A DNA stretch of 64,000 bases. Source: Acanthosepion lycidas (Eukaryota; Mollusca; Cephalopoda; Sepiida; Sepiidae). A program made the translations under genes and the position numbers. The notes beneath the pieces were generated by a model, which was not told the origin of the DNA, made no database searches, and worked only from the letters and a program-made list of their open reading frames with translations. Shown one piece after another: positions 22,601 to 33,270 of the stretch (the stretch's first letter is position 1; each line of letters starts with the position of its first letter). The stretch spans positions 33,809,167 to 33,873,166 of the forward strand of contig OZ010580.1 in NCBI GenBank assembly GCA_963932145.1. Direction: 5' to 3'.

Positions 22601-22740
22601 GTATTTACCCCATTATGGGCATTACTATATCCATGATATCATTACACTGTACTTCATTGACAGAATGGAATGACTGGAAGGAAAAACAATGTCAAACATG
22701 CTTTGTTCTCAGAGATACTTTTATATCACTAGGGCATGCA
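22570..22740 (+). repeat. Dispersed repeat shared with 41345-41470
   Basis: TTTATTCTCTCATTTGTATT, CCCCATTATGGGCATTA and ATATCCATGATAT match 41355-41440 in order. The start overlaps the Tc1 relic end, so it may be that element's 3' region. Confidence 0.5.
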
Positions 22741-22744
22741 CAAA

Positions 22745-22747
<3 letters not shown>

Positions 22748-22792
<45 letters not shown>
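22748..22792. repeat. (TC)n(TA)n microsatellite
   Basis: TC repeats run into TA repeats immediately left of the foldback at 22834-23031; a second TA tract (23029-23051) lies at its right edge. Confidence 0.95.
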
Positions 22793-22833
22793 AAGGGAAT
22801 AGGTTATAGTAGTTCCAACAAGAGAAAAATGTG

Positions 22834-23031
22834 TATAATAAAAAGAAGAGAGAAGCCGCAAACGTTTTTGGCCGTAGTGGGAATTTTAAAAAAATATATA
22901 TTATGCTTTATTTTCCATATTTATAATTTCCACATTTGTGGAACATAAAGCATAATATATTTAAAAAAAAAAAAAAAAAAAATCCACATTACAACCAAAA
23001 ACGTTTGCGGTTTCTCTCTTCTTTTTATTAT
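22834..23031. mobile_element. Foldback element bounded by TA tracts
   Basis: The arms pair through TATAATAAAAAGAAGAGAGA, CCGCAAACGTTTTTGG and TGTGG/CCACA-type blocks, with a long A run in one arm. An inner pair, ATATTATGCTTTAT / ATAAAGCATAATAT, extends the fold almost to the centre. It has no coding potential. Confidence 0.75.
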
Positions 23032-23556
23032 ATATATATATATATATATAAGCAAATAAACCTCCCCATATTAAGGAATTAGGCTCTTTAGGTTTATTTA
23101 CTTATTTTGCTCTACTTAGTGTATAGAGCACTTTGTTTAGTTATTTTATTTTACTCGTGTCGCAGGTTTTTTTTCTTTGGACTCTGAACATAGATTCTAG
23201 ATGATTATTTTCGCTGGAAGTACATGTTCTTAGTTCTTTCTTTTTCTACCCTTTTTTTTTGCCTTGCATATTAGTTCATTTACAAGCTAAAACACCTAAG
23301 GTTTTGCTGGACAAGTATAGCCGCTTACATTTATAAGGTTTTATATTTCATTAAAAATGACAGACAAGGTACTACGGTTAAGCTTTTTATTTAATTTTTC
23401 TTGTGTCCTAACAAGAGCTTTCTTTTCTGGACAAAGGCTGTGTAAGAACTGACCAAATGTTTTATATTTCCGAACGCTTTCAGTTATACCTTTAGCCATT
23501 ATCAAGGATGATTCGATTTTTCAGCTTAATTGAGTGTGTGGTAGAGATGTTTTTAA

Positions 23557-24010
23557 TTTCCGAATATGGTTAGCACATTGTGGCATTGTTTGTAGTTAAT
23601 ATTGTTAAGAGTTGGCCTTTTCTTATTCAATATTAAAGCTTCCATTATTTTTAGTCTTTTTTTGCAGGTGGATGCAGTTAATATATTTGTGTTTTCTACT
23701 AGTATGTTCCTAATGGAGTCTGGTAAATTTGTGTGTGTGTTTAAATGGCTTCTAATCGAGCTTTGATCAGATAGGTGTGATGTAAGATGTCTGGATAAGC
23801 ATGTGGTTGTGTAACCGATGTAATTATTTATGAGTCTGGTTTGATCAGGAACACAGTTCCTTAAGGGGCATTTGAAATCATAGATAATGTTCGTTCTTTG
23901 TAATTTTGACTCAGCGGGTGTGTTGTTATTTTTGAGAATAAGGTTGGCTGTCTTAAATTTTTTATAATAGATAATAAATTTGATTTTTTTTATTTGGGGT
24001 CAATTAATGC
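23557..24010 (-). CDS. Penelope-like GIY-YIG endonuclease module, uninterrupted frame
   Basis: Read from about 24005 down to a stop at 23557, the frame stays open for about 140 codons without an early methionine. In order: IIYYKKFKTANL (linker), NIIYDFKCPLRNC (first GIY-YIG strand), NYIGYTTTCLSRHL (YIG with the catalytic arginine), HLSDQSSI, then KIMEAL-like IMEAL with the conserved glutamate, and KRPTLNNI with the final asparagine. All expected GIY-YIG residues are present, unlike module B at 24190. The enzyme would nick target DNA for the retroelement. No complete RT is attached, so the fragment is likely non-autonomous even though its frame is intact. Confidence 0.75.
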
Positions 24011-24189
24011 AACTGTGATCTTTGTGATGGTGATTTTTTAAATATGCATGAATGAGATTTGTTATATTTTAAATTTAACCATTGTAGCTATGATGTTTTT
24101 GTAAATAAGCATCCCTGATGTGAGGGAAGTAACCAGAGGTGGTTAAAATGCAACATATTGTTAAATGTTAGTAAACTCAAATGCATTTT

Positions 24190-24900
24190 AAAACATTGCT
24201 ACTACACACATAATAAATTTTATTTAGTGGTGGTTGGTTACTTTTGAAATAGTGGGCCTTGAGAATTTTAAGTTTTTGTTTATTATTTTCATGGTGTAGT
24301 ATATTGGTGATGTCAACAAGTATTTTCCTGTTTTGTGAAGGTAGACAGGAATGTGTCTTTAAATGTCGTGCGATATGACTTGTATCCGACAAATGGAGGG
24401 TAAGACGTCTTGATAATGTTGTTGTTGATAAGCCAACATATGTACTTACTTTTTTGTCATAGATACAATCTCCCAAAAGACATTTAAACTGATATACAAT
24501 GTTGGTCTTTTCTAAAACACTAGTTGATGGAGAAGAGTTATTGGGTATAATTAAGTTGGTTGTGTTAAATTTAGTATAATATATAATTAGATTTATTCAT
24601 TTTACTGGAATCATTGAGGAATATATGAGTACTTATAAAATTGCTTATAGTTAGAATGCATTTGATTATGTTACAGTAGGTTGATATGTTTAGGGTTATT
24701 TGTGGAAGTATTATGTTTCTTTTTGATTTATGTTAATGTCTAATGGCTCATCTAATTTGTTCATTAACAATATAATTAGGAAAGTCATTATTAATGAGAG
24801 TTTGTTTAATGCTTTTTAATTCAATGTAGAACATTTTTGTGGCAGAGTTAACTTTTGAATGGTTTATTAAATTTTTATAATAGCTATTTTGTAATAGCTC
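24190..24900 (-). pseudogene. Penelope-like module B (linker plus GIY-YIG)
   Basis: It begins with SYYKIAIIK at about 24895, continues with frame breaks to INLIIYYTKF, and then reads NIVYQFKCLLGDC, STYVGLSTTTLSRRLTLHL and QPPLNKI. The YIG box is YVG. The position of the catalytic glutamate in module C (IMEAL) is lysine here (ILKAH). It contains stops in its first half, so it is not functional. Confidence 0.75.
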
Positions 24901-24908
24901 ATTCGCTT

Positions 24909-25462
24909 TTATAGCTTATACAATGTTTGTAAGATGCAAGTTGACAGAGAAGAGTTGTTATGGAGGACTAGGTTGATTGAATTAAATTTAGTATAGTATA
25001 TAATTAATTTTATTTTTTTCACCTGGACCAGTAGGGGATATATTAGTATTGATGAGTCTTTTAAAATTTTTTCCTCCTGCTTATAGTTACAATACATTTG
25101 ATTATAGTATAATAGTTTGATATGTTTTTGAGAGTTTGCTTTTCCATGGTTTATTAAATTTTGTATAATAGCTATTTTGTAATAGGGCATTCACTTTTAT
25201 AGTTGCGAGTGCATGTGTTTATGCTAGTTGTTTTTTTCATATGGGGAGTTAGTAAATGTATTATTATTAATACACCAAGCAAAGGAATTTTATTGTTATT
25301 AAATTCATATGTGAAGTTAAGAAAAGAGTATTTCATGTATTTCATCTATGTTTTTAACTAAAATGAGAATATCATCTACATATCTTGGGATTTTTTTTTT
25401 TCATTATTAAATATCTTATTTTCAAAGTTAGCCATGTAGAAGTTACTAAATGTTGGTCCCAG

Positions 25463-25466
<4 letters not shown>
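24909..25466 (-). pseudogene. Penelope-like module A (RT palm with YVDD, thumb)
   Basis: From the (TA)n tract leftward: SNFYMANFENKIF, then the RT catalytic box RYVDDILILVKN at about 25386-25350 (YVDD codons at 25382-25371), then IPLLGVLI and CTRNYKSECP in shifted frames. From 25190 an open frame starts MPYYKIAIIQNLINHGK and ends CILQTLYKL. These are RT motifs C to E and the thumb. The usual segment between thumb and linker is shortened compared with module B. The left half of the RT is absent; a TA microsatellite marks the break. Confidence 0.75.
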
Positions 25467-25467
<1 letters not shown>

Positions 25468-25508
<41 letters not shown>

Positions 25509-25548
25509 CCCACATAGAGAAATTATGTTGCATATATATATATATATA
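25468..25548. repeat. (TA)n microsatellites
   Basis: A TA run at 25468-25502 and another at 25533-25549 border the Penelope-like array. Three GGTTTA units at about 25827-25848 lie to the right; they are too few to be a telomere-type array. Confidence 0.9.
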
Positions 25549-25849
25549 AAAAAACACAGTAAAGCAAAGTGTAAGGAGAAACAAAAGGAAGAGTCTTACA
25601 TATAATATGGAGATACTCCTGTCTGGAGAAGCCATGTTTAGGACTCCAGATTCAAATGGGCTGGGTTCATCTATATCCCAGGTGAGGACATATTCCACAA
25701 AGAGGAAACAGCTATTCTTGGGTTTTCCTAAATTGGAGACTGTGAGCTGGAGTTTCTTTGTATATCTGGGAAGGATACATTCCCACAAAGAAAAGGCACC
25801 ATGGACTTGTAAGCTACAGAGGAGATAGGTTTAGGTTTAGGTTTAGCCT

Positions 25850-28600
25850 CTGCTCAGGCCATGAAGACCCAATCTAAAGAAAGCAACCTTACCATTTAGC
25901 GGCTGCAAACAAACTGATTTTGACTGCTGCTATCATGGGACCCATGTATCGTATCACCACAAAAGGGAGGTAACCACCTTCTACATCCCTAAATGTCATT
26001 AAAAGAGATGTATATGAAAATAGAAAACACTATTCAAGCAACGGAGATTTTTTTGGAAGCAAATAAAATTCCTGCAAATAATGTTAAAGTAGAAATATAA
26101 AAGTTATCAAAATAAATGAGAAAGAAGACACAAAGAGTTTATAGAATGCTGAGGAGCCCATATTAACATGTATAAGAAATTGGCTTGTGTATATAAACAA
26201 AACACATAAAAAGAAAAAAAAAATTAAATTTGAAATTTCAGCATCACTTGTTTACTGTTCCTTTTAAAGTTTTCTTAATTTTTTTAATGTTTTTTTTTTT
26301 TTTTTTTTTTCAAATGTGTTGCATAAAATCTTTTCCCACTTTGTCAGATTTTCCTAAAACATGTATAAGAATAAAATGATCATATTGTGGATATTGTGTT
26401 AATGAAATGTTTCTATAGCCTTTATCATTTGGATTTATTTATTTAATAACAAATTTATGTTGAACTGAATTTGTTTGCATTCACACCCTGAAAATACATT
26501 ATCAATATTTTTTAGTAAGGATAGCTGAAACAGAGACAATATATTGCTTCTGTAACAATTACTTGAACAATGAATCATCATCAGTTGGTTAATACAAGTT
26601 TTTATTGTGAAAACACAGTGTAATAAAATGTGATATAAAAAGGTGATCTGTGTGTTTATATAAGAAAGGCTAATTATACAAAATTTAAAATTCTGTTAAT
26701 AACACGAGAGAGTTAAAAGAGTTAATGAATCAGAGACTGCATAGTCATAAATAACAGGAAAATCAATAAAATTCCATTATCAGTGATTCTGTGAAATTAA
26801 CGGCCTCCCATTCCTGCTACCAGCTGGGTATCCTACATTACTTCTTTTGCACAGAATCGTTCAGTGGACCATGGCTGATCGCTCAGAACTGTTTGACAGT
26901 GATATCAAAAATATAAGAGGTTTAAAAATGGATCAGTTTGCCTGGTATTAGGTGTCTGATTGGGGAGGGGATGATTATCAGCATGGAAAATGAAATCAGC
27001 AAATTAAATCCTGCTTTCACTTGGTTTATATTAGTTTTGCAGTAATGCTCTTAGAAAAGGCTCGACTCCACTTGTCCCTGCATCCTGCCTCACTACCAGA
27101 TATCCTTACAAAAATTGCTCTTGACACTAGTACATTCAATTACTTGGCAAAGAAAAGATGTGGCGATCAAACATTTTGGCAATTAACCCCCCTACCTAGT
27201 CTTCCTGCCCAGACGGGTAAATAACAACAATGTTTCACCTATTGTTGACCTTGACAGGAACTTGTCAAGTTGAGAATTAAATTATAGCATGAAATGACAA
27301 ATCTAGAGACATTCACAGCAGTGTGAGAATTTATGAGATGGAATTTAAATAGAATTTACAGTTTTAAATTGTATAATTTATTGATCTCCAAATTTATGAA
27401 AATATTCAGCTCTTCCTTTGACATTCTCATCTGTACAACTCGATGCCTTTAACATTTTCAAGGTTACCTTGCCATGGAGCAAGTGACTCTCATTGATCCT
27501 TACTACTACAGTTAAACCAATTCTCATTAGGTACTCCATATTTTTTAGCCTTGTGCCAGGTCAAGATAAAAACTCACATATTCAAATCTTCAGATTTACT
27601 TTGGTGTTATTTATTCTCATTAAATGTTGTAAGTAGATATATCCATTTTAGTAAATTACCCATTGTAAAATCCAGTATTAATCATAAAAATTGAAATAAA
27701 AATTTAGTATTGTAAGTTTCTAAAATAATCCAGTCTTAATTATAGATTTATAAAATAATCCAGTATTATAGCTTTCTAAAAAGACAAAAAGAAAATTTTA
27801 ATCATAAGTTTCTAAAAAAAAAAAAAAAAAAAAAAAATGTTTTAATAATAGGTTTCTACTTATAATCCAACTTACAGTATAACCCATCTTCAACTGGGTG
27901 TTTCATTACTGGGAATTTTTGCCATTCAATTGGAGCAGTTTAAGTTTAATCAATATTAGTAACAACAATTGGGTGAAACTGAAGCACATCCCCAAATTGG
28001 GGGGGGGGGGCAATTTGAAGGGGGGGCTGTAAAGTGCTGTTTTTATGTTCTCAATCTTGCAAGGAAGTAACCTCTTCCATGAACTGTCTTAATAATAATA
28101 TACAATAATTCTATAGAAATCTATTCAGAATAAATCAAATACAGGTACACTACTTATTTTCTGACACCTTTGGTTCCAGAACCATGGAAGATTATCCATT
28201 TTACCAAACCAACAGAAGTCAGATAGTAACAATTCAATAATACACTTCAAACATACTAAATATGCATTTCTTATGTCTCAACAGCATCATCTCGTTAGAA
28301 AGACATCAGTGTACAAGTTTTGGGGACTTATAAACTAAATGTCTCGGCAACAAATTTTTATTTACAGAATTTATTGAATTACAATACCCTAGCATTTTAT
28401 TGAACTTTTTGTTTATTGAAATATGCTTCAGTTTATTTATTTGATAATTAGTAATGAATTAAAACAAATTACTGTACATGTATTCAAGTAAAAAAAAAAA
28501 AAAATCAATCAACATTTTCTATTACTATTAAATTTATAAAACCCCTTAAAAATAATCCATGTAAATGTATATGGACTAATATGAGAAAGGATGATGATTT
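25850..28600. other. Mostly featureless AT-rich stretch with one short unassigned open frame
   Basis: No known element was recognised. A 68-codon plus-strand frame at 27021-27224 (starts MVYISFAVML, ends PAQTGK) lies in a slightly GC-richer patch (26800-27260) but shows no domain, no clear splice context and no repeat match, so I do not call it a gene. Homopolymers occur at 26290 (T), 27817 (A) and 28484 (A). A G11 run followed by a G7 run lies at 28000-28027 and could form a G-quadruplex. Confidence 0.45.
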
Positions 28601-28609
28601 TCAGTAATA

Positions 28610-28719
28610 CAGGGTGCAGCAAAAATAACCCCCACACAATGGTAAGACGTTAGTGGCAATGCTGCCTTCATCTAGCTAATGTCTTACCATTATGTGGGAG
28701 GTATTTCTGCCACACCTTG
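28610..28719. mobile_element. 110-bp MITE with long inverted repeats
   Basis: CAGGGTGCAGCAAAAATAAC at the left is mirrored by GTATTTCTGCCACACCTTG at the right. Inner blocks ACAATGGTAAGAC and GTCTTACCATTATGT also pair, so nearly the whole element folds. TA lies on both sides. It is of Tc1/mariner type by its ends. Confidence 0.75.
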
Positions 28720-29052
28720 TATATACGTATTATTTGTCTGACTCAAAAGGTGTATTCCAATCTTGGAAAGGGATGAATAAGGAAATTACATCTTGAATTA
28801 TGGGGGAAGAGGGTGCATTGGGTAAAAAAAGGTTGAGAACCATTGCCTTAGGCTTTAAGACTGGTACAGAAAAATACCAATAGCTTATTATAAAGAAAAA
28901 GAAATTTTTAAGTTTGTAGTGAAGCATTATTCAATGAAACCTGACTGTTGCTCATAAGTAAGGTTTGGCCATTTCTTTTATAGTTGAGTTGTTCAAGGAG
29001 GAGACAATTAGGGTTGACTCCCACCACACTTATATTACCAGAATAGTCCTCT

Positions 29053-29139
29053 AATAATGACGTAATAATGTCGTTTTTTGACGTATATGTTAACGTCAAA
29101 AAACGACATTATTACGTCATTATTTTTGCACCAACCTAA
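29053..29139. mobile_element. MADE1-like mariner MITE, left TIR missing
   Basis: Perfect 32-bp arms (29053-29084 and 29093-29124) flank an 8-base loop and contain GACGTAATAATGTCG. The right end TTTGCACCAACCTAA is the complement of the mariner terminus TTAGGTTGGTGCAAA. The matching left terminus is absent, so the element is truncated or rearranged on that side. Confidence 0.75.
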
Positions 29140-29153
29140 TAGTAAACCTATCA

Positions 29154-29233
29154 TTAGGTTGGTGCAAAAACTAATGTCAGTTTTTGACGTTAAAAATACG
29201 TCAAAAACCGACATTATTTTTGCACCAACCTAA
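29154..29233. mobile_element. MADE1-like 80-bp mariner MITE
   Basis: It runs from TTAGGTTGGTGCAAAAA to TTTTTGCACCAACCTAA and is exactly 80 bp, the same length and termini as the mammalian MADE1 element derived from a cecropia-type mariner. The inner sequence differs (TGACGT instead of TGCCAT blocks). TA follows the right end. The resemblance implies mobilisation by a related mariner transposase, not the one at 56385-57660, whose TIRs differ. Confidence 0.8.
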
Positions 29234-29529
29234 TAATAGTAGTTCTTTTTTAATTAACAATTAGGAGAAACTCTTCATGCTTCTTTTTTTTTTTCTGACA
29301 CAATGAATTAAGGAATATAAAATGGTTCTAGATAATATTCAAGAATTTATGACAGCTGACAAGTTGGATTCTCCAACAATTGAGACTTTGTATATAAATA
29401 CCAAAGCATAACTCAGTAGTGTAGCATAAAATGTTTCAAATTTTTATGACTACTGCCAAACTAGTAACAATCATTACCATACAGTATTTCTAAAGCAATG
29501 AATTTTTTATTTATTAATCCCACAGATTT

Positions 29530-29838
29530 CATTACTTAAATGTTATTTTTAGTGGATACCCATATCTGAGTAGACACTTCATTTATTTATTTACTTTCAT
29601 CTACCAGCCTGAATATTTGAGAAATTTTATTAAAGAAAAATATGCACTCTCCAGCAGGATTTGAACCTGTGAACCCCTGAGCAGAGGAAACCATCATTAG
29701 ATCTGACGTGCTTTAGACCTCTCAGTCATGATCAAGCAAAGTTGAATAGTGTCCCGAATATTCAGGTTGGTAAACAAAAATAAATGGAGCAGCCTACTTG
29801 AATAAGAATATCCACTAAAAATAATGTTTAAGTAATGT
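29530..29838. mobile_element. Long-TIR element enclosing a tRNA-like core
   Basis: The ends CATTACTTAAATGTTATTTT and AAAATAATGTTTAAGTAATG are inverted, and similarity continues inward through TTTTTAGTGGATA and CCAGCCTGAATATT, giving arms of about 90 bp. On the minus strand the centre reads GACTGAGAGGTCTAAAGCAC then GGGGTTCACAGGTTCAAATC, which resembles the A and B boxes of a class II tRNA such as tRNA-Leu with its variable arm. A partial second copy lies at 11868-12006. Confidence 0.65.
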
Positions 29839-30229
29839 CATCTACAAGTATAAAAATCTATACATGCAAAGAAAAGATTTTTTTATACTATACCTATCTA
29901 CTTACACATTTAAAAAAAAAAATAGAAGACTATTGACTTTTTGAGCTGGTTACCTGAAAGTGTCTCAAAAGTAGATAGGTATTTCATCATTTTTGATGGC
30001 ATAAATATATTTTTCCAATTATTATTTCATGGAGTTGGTCTTTTCCTCTCTTAGCTTTATAAATGTTTTGGAACAATTTCTTTTGCAATAGCATTACAAA
30101 AGAAATAATTCTGATACAGCAAAAGGTTACAGACAGTACAAACCCTACCACCTGCACTGGTCATATTACATAGTAAGATATTAGCATTTTTGAAGGTAAA
30201 TGATTTCCTAGGATGTTTCAGTAAATATC

Positions 30230-30382
30230 GCCCTGTTCATACTCCTTCCTTGTCTTTTGAACAGGAGTAGACATTTATCCTTTGTTTCCTGTTTAGGATT
30301 GCGTTTTCAGTTCTTTCTCTTAATGTTTTCTCATTTTCTTTCACCCCTTGCATGTTAGTGGTGTTATTGCCTTGCTTGGAGT
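30230..30382 (+). repeat. CR1/Jockey-like LINE 3' UTR fragment
   Basis: TTTGAACAGGAGTAGACATT, CCTTGCATGTTAGTGG and TTGCCTTGCTTGGAGT are the 3' end of the same LINE family as 12930-13485. Similar 3' ends lie at 36540-36745 (plus) and 40205-40375 (minus). Confidence 0.65.
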
Positions 30383-30716
30383 AAAATGTTTTTTTGTAAG
30401 TTTTGTATTCATTCATATGTACTGTTTGTGTTTACTTCATTTTATGGGTCAAATTCCATAAAAATATGAAAACTTATATTACCATTCAAAAAGCTGTTCC
30501 TGTTGTTGAATGTGGTCTTTGTAATGGTTTTGTCGTTACTGGTTTTAACAGCTACATTAAATGTCTCTTCAGGACATACAGTTGTGGACAAATTATTTGC
30601 CCCCCCCCACCCCATAATTTAATTTATGAGGTATTGGCAGGGTGTAATGGTCATGTGAACTATTGATGAGAGAGACAAGCACAATTATAATAGGATGTTT
30701 TGTTGCCACAGCAATA

Positions 30717-30748
30717 TTTTGGCTGTTCCATTCTACAGCCTTCTTCAG
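30717..30748 (-). ncRNA. Hammerhead-like hairpin motif, copy with perfect stem
   Basis: On the minus strand CTGAAGA is followed by A, then GGCTGT-AGAATGGA-ACAGCC, a perfect six-pair stem, then AAAAT in place of GAAAC. The stem sequence differs from that at 10677-10702 but pairing is kept, which supports a structural RNA. The flank GCTGTGGCAACA is shared with other copies. Confidence 0.4.
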
Positions 30749-30759
30749 TAGTGCTTTCA

Positions 30760-31700
30760 TTAAGGAAAAGCTGTAGAATAGATTGGATAAAATGTTGCAA
30801 TAATAATAAAAGTAACATTAAGAATTAATTAATGCTCCAAACATTTCTTGGAAAGATAACTTCTTTTCAAAATGATGTCAAATGATTATCAAAAGTTAAT
30901 TTGTAAAAAAAAGTATTTATCATAGTAAATGCTGACTGATTTTTATTTTTAATATTTTTGCTCTATTTAGTTAGATTATTTGATGTTGCTAAAAGTTTTG
31001 ATAAAATATTTATAGTATCTAAAATGATAACATTTAACTCCCTTATAACATTGGAGAAGTGAATTAGATGACGAACAATTTAAAATTTGATTTTAAAACT
31101 CTGAAAAAGCATTTTAAAAAATTGTTGTTTATTCTTCTTATTGTTGCTTATTGTTCTTAATGTTTCATATATTTATCATTTTGGATTTAAGCTAATAACA
31201 AATAGACAGGTAGACAGTAAGATGATGTCTTATAAAGTTAATGCTTTAAAAAGAATAAAGTTTATATTTTTGACATGTCTATTTTGCTAAGCATAATGGA
31301 ATTAATGTCAGTTGAATGAATTCTTGTTTTTGTCGTACTTCTCTGACCTATGATTGGCCCAAAATAAATTACTTATCAATATTGATTTAGTTTTCTTCAC
31401 TGGCATAATTTTGGCTAGCATGCAAAAACTCATGGATACTATATAAAAACTTTAGTAAATGTAAATAAGAATGATGGCCTTTGGCACCTTAAATAAACAT
31501 TTAATTTCCTTTTCTTCCTTTTTGATTTTTTAAAAATGTAAATAAAGTTGTAATATTTTTCTCAGCTCTGTAGATGATAAGATATGAAAATGAAGTGAGA
31601 TTTTTTTTCTATTACAAAAATGACACTTTATTGTTAAGATTTGGAAAGTCAATGCTATAAATTCGTTGAAGCCACAAAAAGCAATAGAAGTTATTTTATT
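30760..31700. other. AT-rich stretch, nothing recognised
   Basis: No coding signature or clear repeat was seen on either strand. Confidence 0.5.
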
Positions 31701-31711
31701 CTGTGTAACTT

Positions 31712-32260
31712 ATATGTTCCATTGATAATTTACCTTGAGCTCATTGATAAAATCCAAAGAAGAATCGGCAATATTATTGGTCCTGATCTGGCGAATCAAT
31801 TTCAGATACTTTCCTACTGCCATAAGGTTGCCTCTCTGTGCTTTTTCTATAAATACTTTCATGGTAATTGTTCAAATGAGATCTTCACTATGGTATCTAA
31901 ACTTTTTGAATTTAAGCACACTATGAGACTGGCATCATTCTATGTAAACAGTTTTTTTTTTGCACTTCTTGCTTGTGGAAATCTTGTAAGCACAATACTA
32001 GATGGATGACAAGGTCTTACCAATTTACAGTTGAACTGACTAAATGTAACTTCATGTTTTCCAGCCAACTTTAATCTACAAAAATTTAAATGCAATGTCA
32101 ATTGCTATCTACTGTCTTCCTGATTACTCTTTCCTCTTCCCACTCATTATTAATATTTCTGTTTCTAATTCTTCTACACTCTATAAGCCCTTGTGTCTTA
32201 GTGGCTTTACTGCCTTGCATAGGGTGATGCTGATTTAAAAATAAGCAAAAATAAAGTAGT
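31712..32260 (+). pseudogene. CR1/Jockey-like LINE 3' fragment
   Basis: The frame reads IIYLELIDKIQRRIGNIIG, ASLCFFYKYFHGNCSNEIF and LFEFKHTMRLAS before diverging near 31930. The UTR with CTATAAGCCCTTGTGTCTTAG and a CTTGCATAGGGTG end follows to about 32250. It is 5'-truncated within the RT thumb. Confidence 0.85.
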
Positions 32261-32623
32261 CAGATATTCAGAAATGCACTTAGAAAATTTGAAATGTAAA
32301 CATGTATAAATATTATCAAAATTATCCAAATTTATATATAAAGTACAGGGTACGCATGTGTGTTTGTACATGTGTATGTACAAGTAACTCCTCTGCTTCT
32401 ACTGGCCTGATTTTGATGATTCATAGCTCATTCAAAAGCCCTAGAAAAGTAAGATGCAGGGAATAAGGTTCATTGATTCAGGGTTGCCAGATTATGCAAG
32501 GTTAAAAATATATATTAATATATTATACTAGCCATTATTGTTGCTTTCTTGGTTCAAGGGGAGTAACTCTTAATTTCCTTTTGTATCCAAAATTGCTGTT
32601 CATGTTTTTTTTTATAAACTAGC

Positions 32624-32890
32624 TTAAAAGCCGCCCTATCAGGTGGCATTTAAGCTAGCACCTGTGGAGGATTCTTGGTTTGGCCATCATCACAATAGCT
32701 AGGGAGAAGTAGATGCAATAGACATCAATAAACTACAGAAGAACTCAACATTGACCACTGAATTTAATTAATGCTTACGCTTATCTTTTAAAAGTTCAAC
32801 GATAATTCTTCTGCTGCCACTTAATTTAAAGATGATTTGATGTACGTAGATCCTTATTTTCCATACAAACAATTATTTTTATTTCATGGG
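32624..32890 (-). repeat. Hairpin-tailed repeat, copy 2 (uninterrupted)
   Basis: The reverse complement matches 576-602 plus 1020-1276. Its terminal hairpin, AGCTTAAATGCCACC...GGCGGCTTTTAAGCT, is better preserved and ends CTAG followed by T. The copy lacks the foldback insert and so shows the uninserted state. Confidence 0.65.
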
Positions 32891-33270
32891 TAATAGAACA
32901 AGGGACAATTTATAAGATAAAATTAATATAGTATAAAGATAGGAAAATAGAAATTAGAATTAGTTATACATTCAACATTTGAAGAGTTAGAAAAAATATA
33001 ATAGCTATTTAAGTAAAACCTAAATTATGGAATATAATATATTCCATAATTCACTATTGCATGAGTGAAGCGAATGTACTTTGTTGAATGAAGTGAGAGA
33101 ACTGGTTGAGTGCCTGGTGCTCACTAATAGTGACTGTACTTTTGAGTGTGCAAGTGACCATCTAGTGTTTAATAAAAACAATTTCTTTTGTATTTTTCAT
33201 TGAATAGAAATGAAAGATATATACATTACATATGTAGAAGGATTGAAATATAATTGGATTTTGCTCAACT

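Larger units (their letters stand above)
23351..25466 (-). mobile_element. Tandem array of three Penelope-like element 3' modules
   Basis: Three successive minus-strand segments each carry the block IIYYxKFxxxNL followed by an N-N-S/T linker. The first (25466-24909) also keeps RT palm and thumb; the second (24900-24190) and third (24010-23557) run through a GIY-YIG endonuclease to the PxLN end. Penelope-like elements often integrate as partial tandem copies, so the arrangement fits their biology. The low-coordinate tail to 23351 includes a 58-codon open frame (MAKGITESVRKYKTF...) of unknown role, perhaps the start of the next unit. Confidence 0.75.

Noticed and set aside
25827..25848. GGTTTA triplet repeat resembling telomere sequence
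   Set aside because: Only about three units, and not the TTAGGG unit expected of molluscs.
27021..27224. 68-codon plus-strand open frame in a less AT-rich patch
   Set aside because: No domain, no signal peptide, no homologous copy in the window and no convincing splice sites; the length is within chance expectation.
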